This document shows, one piece after another, positions 27,244 through 33,206 of a DNA stretch of 33,206 nucleotides. Below the pieces are notes generated by a model that worked only from the letters and a program-made list of their open reading frames with translations, ran no database searches and was not told the DNA's origin. Position 1 is the first letter of the stretch; each line of letters opens with the position of its first letter. The position numbers and the translations under genes were made by a program. Source of the stretch: Bordetella parapertussis (lineage in GTDB: Bacteria; Pseudomonadota; Gammaproteobacteria; Burkholderiales; Burkholderiaceae_B); assembly GCA_945872285.1 (NCBI GenBank), contig CAMBZR010000035.1, positions 1-33,206 of the forward strand, read 5' to 3'.

Positions 27244-27357
27244 AACAGCGAGTATGATCCAAGCAACAGTTGCCTCCTTTTTAACCGAAAGCGAGGCGGG
27301 TCGTGAAATAATCAGAGCAATCCCTTGGTGAACGCCCTAAAAAGTTTGGTGCCGAGC

Positions 27358-27387
27358 AAAAAAAACACCCTTTCGGGTGTTTTTTTT
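27358..27387 (-). terminator. Rho-independent terminator of rplS
   Basis: ACACCC (27365-27370), loop TTTC, GGGTGT (27375-27380), flanked by eight A on the left and a run of T on the right. On the minus strand it is a hairpin followed by eight T, 30 bases after the rplS stop; it would also work in the plus direction. Confidence 0.85.
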
Positions 27388-27416
27388 AGTGCCGGAACAA
27401 ACCTAATGTTGAGTCT

Positions 27417-27803
27417 TTAGGCCGCCGCAACAGTGACTGTTTTGCGAACCAGTTTTTCTTTGATACGCGCTGATTTACCTGAGCGATCGCGCAAGTAATA
27501 CAGCTTGGCACGGCGCACGTCGCCACGACGCTTGACTTCGATCGAGGCGATTTGAGTTGAGTACAACTGAAACGTACGTTCAACGGCTTCGCCAGACGAA
27601 ATCTTGCGAACGATGAACGAGGAGTTCAGGCCGCGATTGCGGCGAGCAATTACCACGCCTTCGAAAGCCTGGGCACGCTTACGCACGCCCTCAACCACGT
27701 TGACGCTCACAATAACGGTGTCGCCGGGGGCGAACTGGGTGACGGGTTTACCGCCAGTGAGGCGAGCAATTTCTTCTTGCTCAAGAATAGCGATCAGGTT
27801 CAT
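27417..27803 (-). CDS. rplS: 50S ribosomal protein L19
   Basis: The 128-residue protein begins [11 protein letters not shown] and contains [29 protein letters not shown] and [18 protein letters not shown], all conserved in L19, which sits at the 30S-50S interface. GGAG lies five bases before the ATG. Normally rplS ends an rpsP-rimM-trmD-rplS operon; here the upstream 266 bases (27804-28069) lead straight to a divergent permease gene. It must therefore use its own promoter: a TAGAAT -10 box on the minus strand at 27961-27966 is the best candidate, with a poor -35. Confidence 0.97.
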   Translation of the reverse strand: MNLIAILEQEEIARLTGGKPVTQFAPGDTVIVSVNVVEGVRKRAQAFEGVVIARRNRGLNSSFIVRKISSGEAVERTFQLYSTQIASIEVKRRGDVRRAKLYYLRDRSGKSARIKEKLVRKTVTVAAA

Positions 27804-28069
27804 ATGAACTCCAAGTCATCGTGCTCTCGGTGGTATCACCAGCCTGCTTTGCCTCAAAGACGCTGAAAGCAAAACATAACGCTGGATCGGTATTGTTTGA
27901 CGTGCGCCTGACCTATTCAGGGGCCGCTACCGGGCAGAGGATGCGTTAACAAAGCCATTGATTCTACAACACTTTTGGGTCTTTACGCTAGTGCTCAAAC
28001 TGCAGCCCGCGACAAAGACTACTATGACAGCCTTGTGACACCTGACTCTGAGTCGGAGCCTAAGCGTTT

Positions 28070-28945
28070 ATGAGTTCTTCAGCCCTGCTGTTGGTGATTG
28101 CCGCAGCGATTGCCCATGCCTCCTGGAATCTGCTAGCCAAACGTGCTGCACACGTTGGGACAGCTTTTGTCTTTGCCTACGGACTCTGTTGCACCATTGT
28201 CTATGCACCATGGGTATTGTGGATTTTAATCTTCGATGAAAACACCTGGAGCTGGCCCATCATCAGTTGTATTGTGCTGTCGGGCATGTTGCACTTGGCT
28301 TATAGCCTGTGCCTGCAACGGGGCTATCAGCTGGCAGACTTGTCGGTGGTGTACCCAATCGCACGGGGTACCGGCCCCCTGTTATCAGCCCTTGGCGCCC
28401 TGCTGTTGCTAGGCGAGCCCGCTACGGCTCGCGGTCTTGCGGGCTTGTTGTGCGTGGTGACAGGCGTTTTACTCATTGCCACACAAGGAAAAATTAACCG
28501 TCTGCTGCAGCCAGAGGCTTTGGTCGGTGTGCGCTGGGGCGCCCTGGTCGGTATTTTTATTGCGTTTTATACGCTGGTGGATGCCTATGGAGTCAAAATC
28601 CTTTTAATTGCTCCGGTGGTGTTTGACTGGGCGACTTGCGCCACTCGGACGCTGCTCATGCTGCCACACACAGCACGGCAGCCCAGGCAGGCGCTTGCGG
28701 CCATGAAAGGCCATTGGCCTTTAGCTTGGGCGATCGGAGTGCTATCGCCCTTAGGCTACATTTTGGTGCTCTACGCGCTGCGCGATGGCGCTCCGGTAAG
28801 CCTAGTGGCACCGGCGCGCGAGATGTCTATGCTGTTGGTGACGCTCGCTGGGCTGTATCTGCTACGCGAGCCGGTGGGCTGGGGCCGGCTGCTAGGCTGC
28901 TGCGCAATCGCACTCGGGGTAGTGCTGCTGAGTTGGGCGAGCTGA
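28070..28945 (+). CDS. EamA/DMT-family transporter
   Basis: The 291-residue protein has about ten hydrophobic spans. It contains the conserved EamA segments AHASWNLLAKRA near the N-terminus, VYPIARGTGPLLSALGALLLLGE at the end of the first half (about 95-117) and SLVAPAREMSMLLVTLAG in the second. It probably moves a small metabolite across the inner membrane; substrate unknown. It is not closely similar to the other EamA protein at the left end of the window. It stands alone, divergent from rplS, with a short GACTC-T-GAGTC palindrome at 28044-28054 just upstream. Confidence 0.85.
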   Translation: MSSSALLLVIAAAIAHASWNLLAKRAAHVGTAFVFAYGLCCTIVYAPWVLWILIFDENTWSWPIISCIVLSGMLHLAYSLCLQRGYQLADLSVVYPIARGTGPLLSALGALLLLGEPATARGLAGLLCVVTGVLLIATQGKINRLLQPEALVGVRWGALVGIFIAFYTLVDAYGVKILLIAPVVFDWATCATRTLLMLPHTARQPRQALAAMKGHWPLAWAIGVLSPLGYILVLYALRDGAPVSLVAPAREMSMLLVTLAGLYLLREPVGWGRLLGCCAIALGVVLLSWAS

Positions 28946-28994
28946 GATCAAAACTAAAAACAAAATCAGGCCACAGCCAAAACAACAGCTTTCG

Positions 28995-29174
28995 TTAAAA
29001 CCCCGCAGCACTGCCGACTAATAAAACCGCCGGAATCATAGCAATCCAAAAAGATAAAACTAAGATGTCGGACAACATGCCCTTGGTGCTAGGCGAACTC
29101 GCATTTGCAACCGAAGATGCAAAAGCTGGGGTATGGTTGGGGCGTGAGGCTTGGCTCAAAGTAGGTTGACGCAT
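28995..29174 (-). CDS. Small single-span membrane protein, 59 residues, function unknown
   Basis: An ATG at 29174 preceded by AGGAG with a seven-base spacer opens a 59-codon frame ending TAA at 28995. Residues 1-32 are hydrophilic and rich in Ser, Ala and Pro with a few positive charges. Residues 34-56 (LSDILVLSFWIAMIPAVLLV...) form one membrane span, and the protein ends GSAAGF. The charge pattern suggests an N-terminus in the cytoplasm. I do not recognise the family. About 190 bases upstream lie two LexA-like boxes overlapping a promoter directed at this gene, so SOS induction is likely. SOS-induced small membrane proteins elsewhere act as division inhibitors or depolarising toxins, but I cannot assign either role. 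Confidence 0.72.
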   Translation of the reverse strand: MRQPTLSQASRPNHTPAFASSVANASSPSTKGMLSDILVLSFWIAMIPAVLLVGSAAGF

Positions 29175-29278
29175 GTTAAGGCTCCTGAAGATGAACGACT
29201 GGCTGAGCGCTAGGGATCAGCGCGTCTGCGGTTTAAAAAAAATAACGTTTTAAATCAAAGTACTAGCGGTTGAAATTA

Positions 29279-29310
29279 CCACCCTCGACCGCCGAAGAGA
29301 CCGCGGGTGG
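29279..29310 (-). promoter_or_regulatory. Stem-loop in the small-protein leader
   Basis: CCACCC (29279-29284) pairs perfectly with GGGTGG (29305-29310) around a 20-base GC-rich loop, about 110-135 bases upstream of the small gene's ATG. It may structure the leader mRNA. Confidence 0.4.
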
Positions 29311-29361
29311 TTGCCGGGGACCTAGAACCGACAAAACTGTTTGGTTAATAACCATAAACAG

Positions 29362-29381
29362 TACTGTACACATAAACAGTA
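29362..29381. promoter_or_regulatory. LexA (SOS) box 1
   Basis: TACTGTACACATAAACAGTA contains the invariant CTGT-N8-ACAG core with TA flanks on both sides and an AT-rich centre, matching the beta/gamma-proteobacterial LexA consensus (TACTGTATATATATACAGTA) at 17 of 20 bases. It overlaps the -10 box of a minus-strand promoter. Confidence 0.65.
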
Positions 29382-29391
29382 CTGTTTGCAA
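29363..29391 (-). promoter_or_regulatory. Sigma-70-like promoter for the small membrane protein gene
   Basis: On the minus strand TTGCAA (29386-29391) and TACAGT (29363-29368) are separated by 17 bases; each matches four of six consensus positions. Both boxes lie inside the LexA-like sites, as expected for a tightly repressed SOS promoter. The predicted start is near 29356. Confidence 0.45.
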
Positions 29392-29399
29392 ATACAGTT
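29380..29399. promoter_or_regulatory. LexA (SOS) box 2
   Basis: TACTGTTTGCAAATACAGTT has the same CTGT-N8-ACAG core, shares two bases with box 1 and covers the -35 region. The centres of the two boxes are 18 bases apart. The shared unit CATAAACAGTACTGT also occurs twice as a perfect 15-base direct repeat (29353-29367, 29371-29385). Confidence 0.62.
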
Positions 29400-29516
29400 A
29401 TTTAGTCGGCGGCTTTTTTACAACATCGCTAGGGATGCTCTACGCCTAATTTCAAGCCAGAGGGGTCGCGCTATGCTAATTTTCGATCTTCTTAAATTTT
29501 TTGTTTGACTCACGCG

Positions 29517-31148
29517 ATGACAACTTTCACCTCGAGCCATGCCTTGTTTAAAGTGTTTTCTGACTACGGCATGGACAGACTATTTCTGGTGCCAGGTGAA
29601 AGCTATTTGGGCCTGCTTGATGCACTGGTTGACTTTCCGCAGATCGACGTCGTCACCTGCCGCCATGAGGGCGGCGCCGGCTACATGGCGGTCGCCGACG
29701 GGCGTCTGACGCGTCGCCCCGGCCTGGCCTTGGTCAGCCGCGGCCCGGGCGCCTCGAACGCTGCAATCGCCGTACACACCGCTCAGCAAGATGCCGTACC
29801 AATGATTCTGGTGATTGGTCAAATCGCTGCGCGCGATTTGCGCCGCGAGGCGTTTCAAGAAATCGATTATCAAAAAATGTTTGGCTCGGTAGCAAAATGG
29901 GTGTTTGAATGCACGGGTCCCGAACAAATCGCCCAGGCCGCGTTCAAGGCGATTCGGATGGCGACCTCAGGTGTGCCGGGCCCCGTTGTGTTGGTGCTGC
30001 CCGAAGACATTCAGCAACAAGCCGTGTCAGAGCCGAGCTTCAAACAAACGCCACATGTGTTTGGCTTGCCCCCTGCCGACACCCTGGCAAACATCCTCCA
30101 ACAACTGAACGCTGCGCAGCGACCGGTGGTGATCGCCGGTGGCGTGTTCGACTGCCCGGGTGGTCGTGAAGCGCTAGCAGCCTTTGTGCACCACTGGCAA
30201 CTCCCGACAATGGTGTCGTTTAGACGTCATGATATTTTTGACAATGACGACGCATTTTTTGTGGGCGACCTAGGGCTTTCAAACCCTGCGGCGCAAATGG
30301 CGACTTTACAAACCAGCGATTTTATTTTGGCGCTAGGCACCCGCTTAGGCGACATTACGACACAAAACTATCAGTTCCCCGCTTACGCGCAGACGTCACA
30401 AACATTTCTGCATTGCTATCCCGATTCGCGCGTCGTCAGCTGGGATACCGTTGCCGATTACCCGTTGGTATGCGACCCCATCGCACTGGTTAAAGCCTTC
30501 ACGCAGGCACCCGCTCCCACCATCAGTGCCGCGCGTGTCAACTGGCTCAAAGCGCTTCGTGAACACTCTGAGTCGTGGGCGGCCTGGCCCGCGCGCCAGG
30601 CAAAAGCAGGCGTGAACTTCACCGAGGTCGTCCGTGCCCTAAAGGCCTATGCACCGCCCGACACGACCATCTGCCTGGACGCCGGCACATTTGCGGCTCC
30701 GGTGTATCGCCACTTTACGTTCACCACCGGACAGCGTCTGATGGCACCTCTGGCGGGTGCCATGGGGTATGGCACACCAGCAGCCGTGGCCTGCGCCCTA
30801 CGCGAACCGACACGCACCACGATTTGTATTGTCGGCGATGGTGGATTTTTAATGACAGGCAACGAAATGATTCTGGCTGTTGAGCGCAAGCTGCCCATTA
30901 TTTTTATCGTCTCAAACAATGCCAGCTACGGCTCGATTCGTTTGCACCAAGAGCGCGGCTACCCAGGGCGCGTCAGCGGCACCTCGCTTTTTAATCCTGA
31001 TTTTTATGAGTTGGCGCGCAGCTTTGGCATGGCCTCGGCACGCATCACGCACAAAGAAGAAATCGCTACCGTGATCCAAGCCGCATTTCAGTCAAACGCG
31101 CCGATTTTGCTTGAAGTCAATACAAGCTTAGACGCGATCCTGCCTTGA
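29517..31148 (+). CDS. Thiamine-diphosphate-dependent enzyme, acetolactate synthase-like
   Basis: The 543-residue protein has the three-domain build of the acetolactate synthase/pyruvate decarboxylase superfamily. The N-terminal domain carries the catalytic Glu51 in RHEGGAGYMA. The central domain has GGVFDCPGG and LALGTRLGD. The C-terminal domain has the cofactor motif GDGG (440-443) to NN (467-468). It is a single-gene enzyme without a regulatory subunit, so it is probably a catabolic decarboxylase, carboligase or 2-hydroxyacyl lyase rather than biosynthetic IlvB. ATG 29517 is preferred; a TTG at 29505 is possible. Neither has a good ribosome binding site. The upstream LexA-like boxes are 118 bases away and could also affect it. 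Confidence 0.88.
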   Translation: MTTFTSSHALFKVFSDYGMDRLFLVPGESYLGLLDALVDFPQIDVVTCRHEGGAGYMAVADGRLTRRPGLALVSRGPGASNAAIAVHTAQQDAVPMILVIGQIAARDLRREAFQEIDYQKMFGSVAKWVFECTGPEQIAQAAFKAIRMATSGVPGPVVLVLPEDIQQQAVSEPSFKQTPHVFGLPPADTLANILQQLNAAQRPVVIAGGVFDCPGGREALAAFVHHWQLPTMVSFRRHDIFDNDDAFFVGDLGLSNPAAQMATLQTSDFILALGTRLGDITTQNYQFPAYAQTSQTFLHCYPDSRVVSWDTVADYPLVCDPIALVKAFTQAPAPTISAARVNWLKALREHSESWAAWPARQAKAGVNFTEVVRALKAYAPPDTTICLDAGTFAAPVYRHFTFTTGQRLMAPLAGAMGYGTPAAVACALREPTRTTICIVGDGGFLMTGNEMILAVERKLPIIFIVSNNASYGSIRLHQERGYPGRVSGTSLFNPDFYELARSFGMASARITHKEEIATVIQAAFQSNAPILLEVNTSLDAILP

Positions 31149-31165
31149 CGGTCTGCGAAGCTGTC

Positions 31166-31199
31166 GGCTGACCAGACGCGTGCGTGCGACTTGTCAGCC
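31166..31199. terminator. Weak hairpin between convergent genes
   Basis: GGCTGAC (31166-31172) and GTCAGCC (31193-31199) form a perfect 7-base-pair stem with a 20-base loop in the 73-base convergent gap. There is no T tract, so terminator function is doubtful. Confidence 0.25.
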
Positions 31200-31221
31200 A
31201 CTTGAATGACACCACTGGATC

Positions 31222-33051
31222 CTAAACCACCAAATCCGAACGCGTCAGCACCTCAGACAAGACAGACCCTTGAGATAACGCAAGGTTGAGTGCCTGAACC
31301 CGAGGCAAGACCGAGCCAGCATAGAAAACGGCTGTCGCAAACTTATTTTGAGTAAACGGCGTGGCACTCGCCGCACGCTGAGCAGCGCTACAAACCAGTG
31401 CCGCGCGTGCAAGGTGCCAGCCGCCTAAGACATAGCCCGTTAGCATGAGATAAGGAACGCTGCCGGCATATACGGCGCGAATATCGCTCTTGGCGTAATC
31501 GAGTACGTACTGCACCGCTGCACGATAAGACTCGACGGCCTGTGTCAGGCGTAGGTGAATCAAGCGTAAGCCCGCGGCATGGTCAGCGTCTGCCACCGCA
31601 CTCTCGGCCTCGAGTTCTGCGAGCGTTTGCTGCATCGACTGCGCCAACCCAAGGGCTGTCGCGCCCGCATCGCGCAACGTTTTACGACCCACCAGGTCGT
31701 TTGCCTGAATCGCTGTCGTTCCTTCATAAATTGTCAAAATGCGCGCGTCACGATAAAACTGTGCCGCCCCAGTTTCTTCAATGAAACCCATACCACCATG
31801 CACCTGAATACCCAGAGATGTCACCTCAAGCGCGCATTCGGTCGAAAATCCTTTAACGACCGGCACCAAGTAGTCGTACAACGCCTGATTGGCCCGACGC
31901 ACCGCTGGGTCAGTGTGTTCAACACTTAAATCATCAGCGACTGCCGCCACACAGGCAATCGAGCGCGCCGCCTCAGTCAGGCCACGCATCGTCGACAACA
32001 TCCGTTGCACATCGGGGTGCTGCACGATCGGCACAGCTGCAGCCGAGCCTTCGATGGCACGGCTCTGCACTCGATCGCGCGCATAGGTACGCGCTTTTTG
32101 GGTGGCCGCTTCGCTCACGCCAATTCCCTGAACACCCACGGCAAAACGCGCAGCGTTCATCATAATGAACATATATTCGAGACCACGGTTTTCTTGGCCA
32201 ACTAATGTACCCAGCGCACCTGCACCGACTTCGCCTTTATCCTCGCCAAACAAAAGAATTGCCGTAGGACTGCCGTGAATACCTAACTTGTGTTCGATCG
32301 ACGCGCACCAGACGTCATTGCGCGCTCCCAAAGAACCATCGTCCTTGACCAACACCTTTGGTACAACAAAAAGCGACAAGCCCTTAACTCCAGGCGGCGC
32401 ATCGGCCAGACGTGCCAAGACCAGATGCACGATGTTTTCGGCCAGATCATGTTCACCAAAAGTGATGTAGATTTTTTGACCAAATAAACGATAAGTGCCA
32501 TCTGCCTGGGTAACCGCTCGCGTATTGACCAGCGACAGATCAGAGCCCGCCTGCGGCTCGGTCAAGTTCATCGTGCCTGTCCACTTGCCTTGTACCAGCG
32601 CTTCGATATAAAGCTTTTGCTGCTTGTCAGAGCCCGACAACAAAAGCGCCTCGATCACGCCATCAGTTAACAAGGGGCATAACGAAAACGCGACGTTTGC
32701 TGCGTACAGATTTTCGGTCGTCGCCGTAGACAACAATTTGGGTAAGCCTTGCCCACCCCACTGTTCAGGGTGGCGCAAGCCCTGCCAACCACCTGCTACA
32801 AATTGTTTAAACGCGTTTTGATATGAGGCCGGCATGGTCACAACACCGTTGCTGTACCCCGGTGGGTGCTGGTCACCATCCCAGTTTGTCGGTGCCACGA
32901 CCTCGGCAGCAAACTTCGCGTTCTCGTGAAGCACCGCTTCAAGCAAGTCGGGCTCAAGCCCAGCAAAAACCGGCAGCTTTAAGAGTTCGGGCAACGCAGC
33001 GATATGCTCAAACACAAAACGAAAATCATCCACTGGGGCACGGTAAGTCAT
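31222..33051 (-). CDS. Acyl-CoA dehydrogenase with C-terminal extension (DmdC/AcdA-like)
   Basis: The 609-residue flavoprotein is about 200 residues longer than ordinary acyl-CoA dehydrogenases and matches the long subgroup that includes 3-methylmercaptopropionyl-CoA dehydrogenase. It has LTEPQAGSD (flavin motif), GQKIYITFGEHD, SIEHKLGIHGSPT, the C-terminal GGMGFIEETG and the catalytic Glu in IYEGTTAIQ, then an extra helical domain. GAGG lies eight bases before ATG 33051. It follows etfA, whose product accepts the electrons, but a terminator lies between them. Substrate chain length unknown. Confidence 0.92.
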   Translation of the reverse strand: MTYRAPVDDFRFVFEHIAALPELLKLPVFAGLEPDLLEAVLHENAKFAAEVVAPTNWDGDQHPPGYSNGVVTMPASYQNAFKQFVAGGWQGLRHPEQWGGQGLPKLLSTATTENLYAANVAFSLCPLLTDGVIEALLLSGSDKQQKLYIEALVQGKWTGTMNLTEPQAGSDLSLVNTRAVTQADGTYRLFGQKIYITFGEHDLAENIVHLVLARLADAPPGVKGLSLFVVPKVLVKDDGSLGARNDVWCASIEHKLGIHGSPTAILLFGEDKGEVGAGALGTLVGQENRGLEYMFIMMNAARFAVGVQGIGVSEAATQKARTYARDRVQSRAIEGSAAAVPIVQHPDVQRMLSTMRGLTEAARSIACVAAVADDLSVEHTDPAVRRANQALYDYLVPVVKGFSTECALEVTSLGIQVHGGMGFIEETGAAQFYRDARILTIYEGTTAIQANDLVGRKTLRDAGATALGLAQSMQQTLAELEAESAVADADHAAGLRLIHLRLTQAVESYRAAVQYVLDYAKSDIRAVYAGSVPYLMLTGYVLGGWHLARAALVCSAAQRAASATPFTQNKFATAVFYAGSVLPRVQALNLALSQGSVLSEVLTRSDLVV

Positions 33052-33078
33052 CTGGCTCGCCTCGTTACAAACTCAAAC

Positions 33079-33103
33079 AAAAAACCCCGTCGCGGGGACG
33101 GGG
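33079..33103 (-). terminator. Rho-independent terminator after etfA
   Basis: On the minus strand CCCCGTC (pairing with 33097-33103), a five-base loop, GACGGGG (pairing with 33085-33091) and six T form a strong terminator 31 bases after the etfA stop codon and 28 bases before the acyl-CoA dehydrogenase start. Confidence 0.85.
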
Positions 33104-33133
33104 TCAGAATACTCTGTGATACTTGACCCAAGC

Positions 33134-33206
33134 TTACAGAGCGGTCACAAGTTCAGGCACAGCCTGAAACAAGTCAGCAACCAGACCATAATCTGCCACA
33201 CCAAAG
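33134..33206 (-). CDS. etfA: Electron transfer flavoprotein alpha subunit, 3' end
   Basis: Read on the minus strand from the window edge, the last 24 codons give VADYGLVADLFQAVPELV followed by TAL and a TAA stop at 33134-33136. This is the conserved C-terminus of ETF alpha (the ADYGLVADLF...PEL motif). ETF carries electrons from acyl-CoA dehydrogenases to the quinone pool via ETF dehydrogenase. The rest lies beyond the window; etfB is expected further upstream. Confidence 0.9.
   Translation of the reverse strand, partial: FGVADYGLVADLFQAVPELVTAL

Larger units (their letters stand above)
29175..29516. other. Divergent intergenic region: SOS-type promoter and long leader
   Basis: No further convincing gene is seen in these 342 bases. 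From right to left they hold a poorly defined upstream region for the thiamine-diphosphate enzyme gene (29400-29516), the two LexA-like boxes and promoter (29362-29399), and a leader of about 180 bases for the small membrane protein. The leader includes a stem (29279-29310), an AT-rich stretch (29232-29252) and the ribosome binding site. Confidence 0.55.

Noticed and set aside
29401..29516. A vegetative promoter for the thiamine-diphosphate enzyme gene
   Set aside because: Candidates such as TTTCAA/TATGCT match too poorly to report as a feature.
1..33206. CRISPR arrays, insertion sequences, prophage, tRNA and rRNA genes
   Set aside because: No regularly spaced repeats, transposase or integrase genes, terminal repeats or recognisable tRNA/rRNA sequence were seen on reading through the window.

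Overview
The window is a gene-dense stretch of a betaproteobacterial chromosome, order Burkholderiales, most likely Alcaligenaceae-like. The linked minus-strand run pdxJ-acpS-nagZ-uvrC-pgsA, the block rplS / CoA-pyrophosphatase / rsgA / M48 peptidase / orn, a type B ribosomal protein L31, and etfA next to a 609-residue acyl-CoA dehydrogenase are all typical of that group. The genus cannot be named from sequence alone. I see no phage genes, insertion sequences, tRNA or rRNA genes, or CRISPR array.

Left part (1-7.7 kb): a minus-strand hydantoin/Asp-Glu racemase and EamA permease diverge from a five-gene peptide ABC importer (binding protein, two permeases, two ATPases). The 352-base gap between them holds a very good sigma-54 (-24/-12) promoter and several dyads. 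This suggests activator-dependent, possibly nitrogen-controlled, peptide or amino-acid-derivative uptake. Two hairpins separate the binding protein gene from the permease genes.

Middle part (7.7-20 kb): convergent clpB has a recognisable sigma-32 promoter. Upstream of it lies a two-gene acyl-CoA dehydrogenase operon (one catalytic-looking and one degenerate subunit), divergent from a MaoC-like hot-dog protein that lacks the usual hydratase motif. Next is the vitamin B6 / CoA-carrier / cell-wall recycling / DNA repair / phospholipid cluster pdxJ-acpS-nagZ-uvrC-pgsA. It is preceded by an orphan periplasmic binding protein and a spermidine-synthase-like methyltransferase-fold protein.

Right part (20-33.2 kb): rpmE2 has a clean promoter, a palindrome between -35 and -10, and a terminator. 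It is followed by a translationally coupled GT-C glycosyltransferase/MATE exporter pair, orn facing away from an M48 peptidase-rsgA pair, a NUDIX CoA pyrophosphatase, rplS (cut off from its usual rpsP-rimM-trmD partners), and a second EamA permease. After that come a thiamine-diphosphate enzyme, an acyl-CoA dehydrogenase and the 3' end of etfA.

The most interesting spot is 28995-29400. A 59-residue single-span membrane protein, with an excellent ribosome binding site, lies about 190 bases downstream of two abutting matches to the LexA (SOS) box. The boxes cover a sigma-70-like promoter pointing at the small gene. The arrangement recalls SOS-induced small membrane toxins or division inhibitors (TisB, SidA), but the protein itself is not one I recognise.
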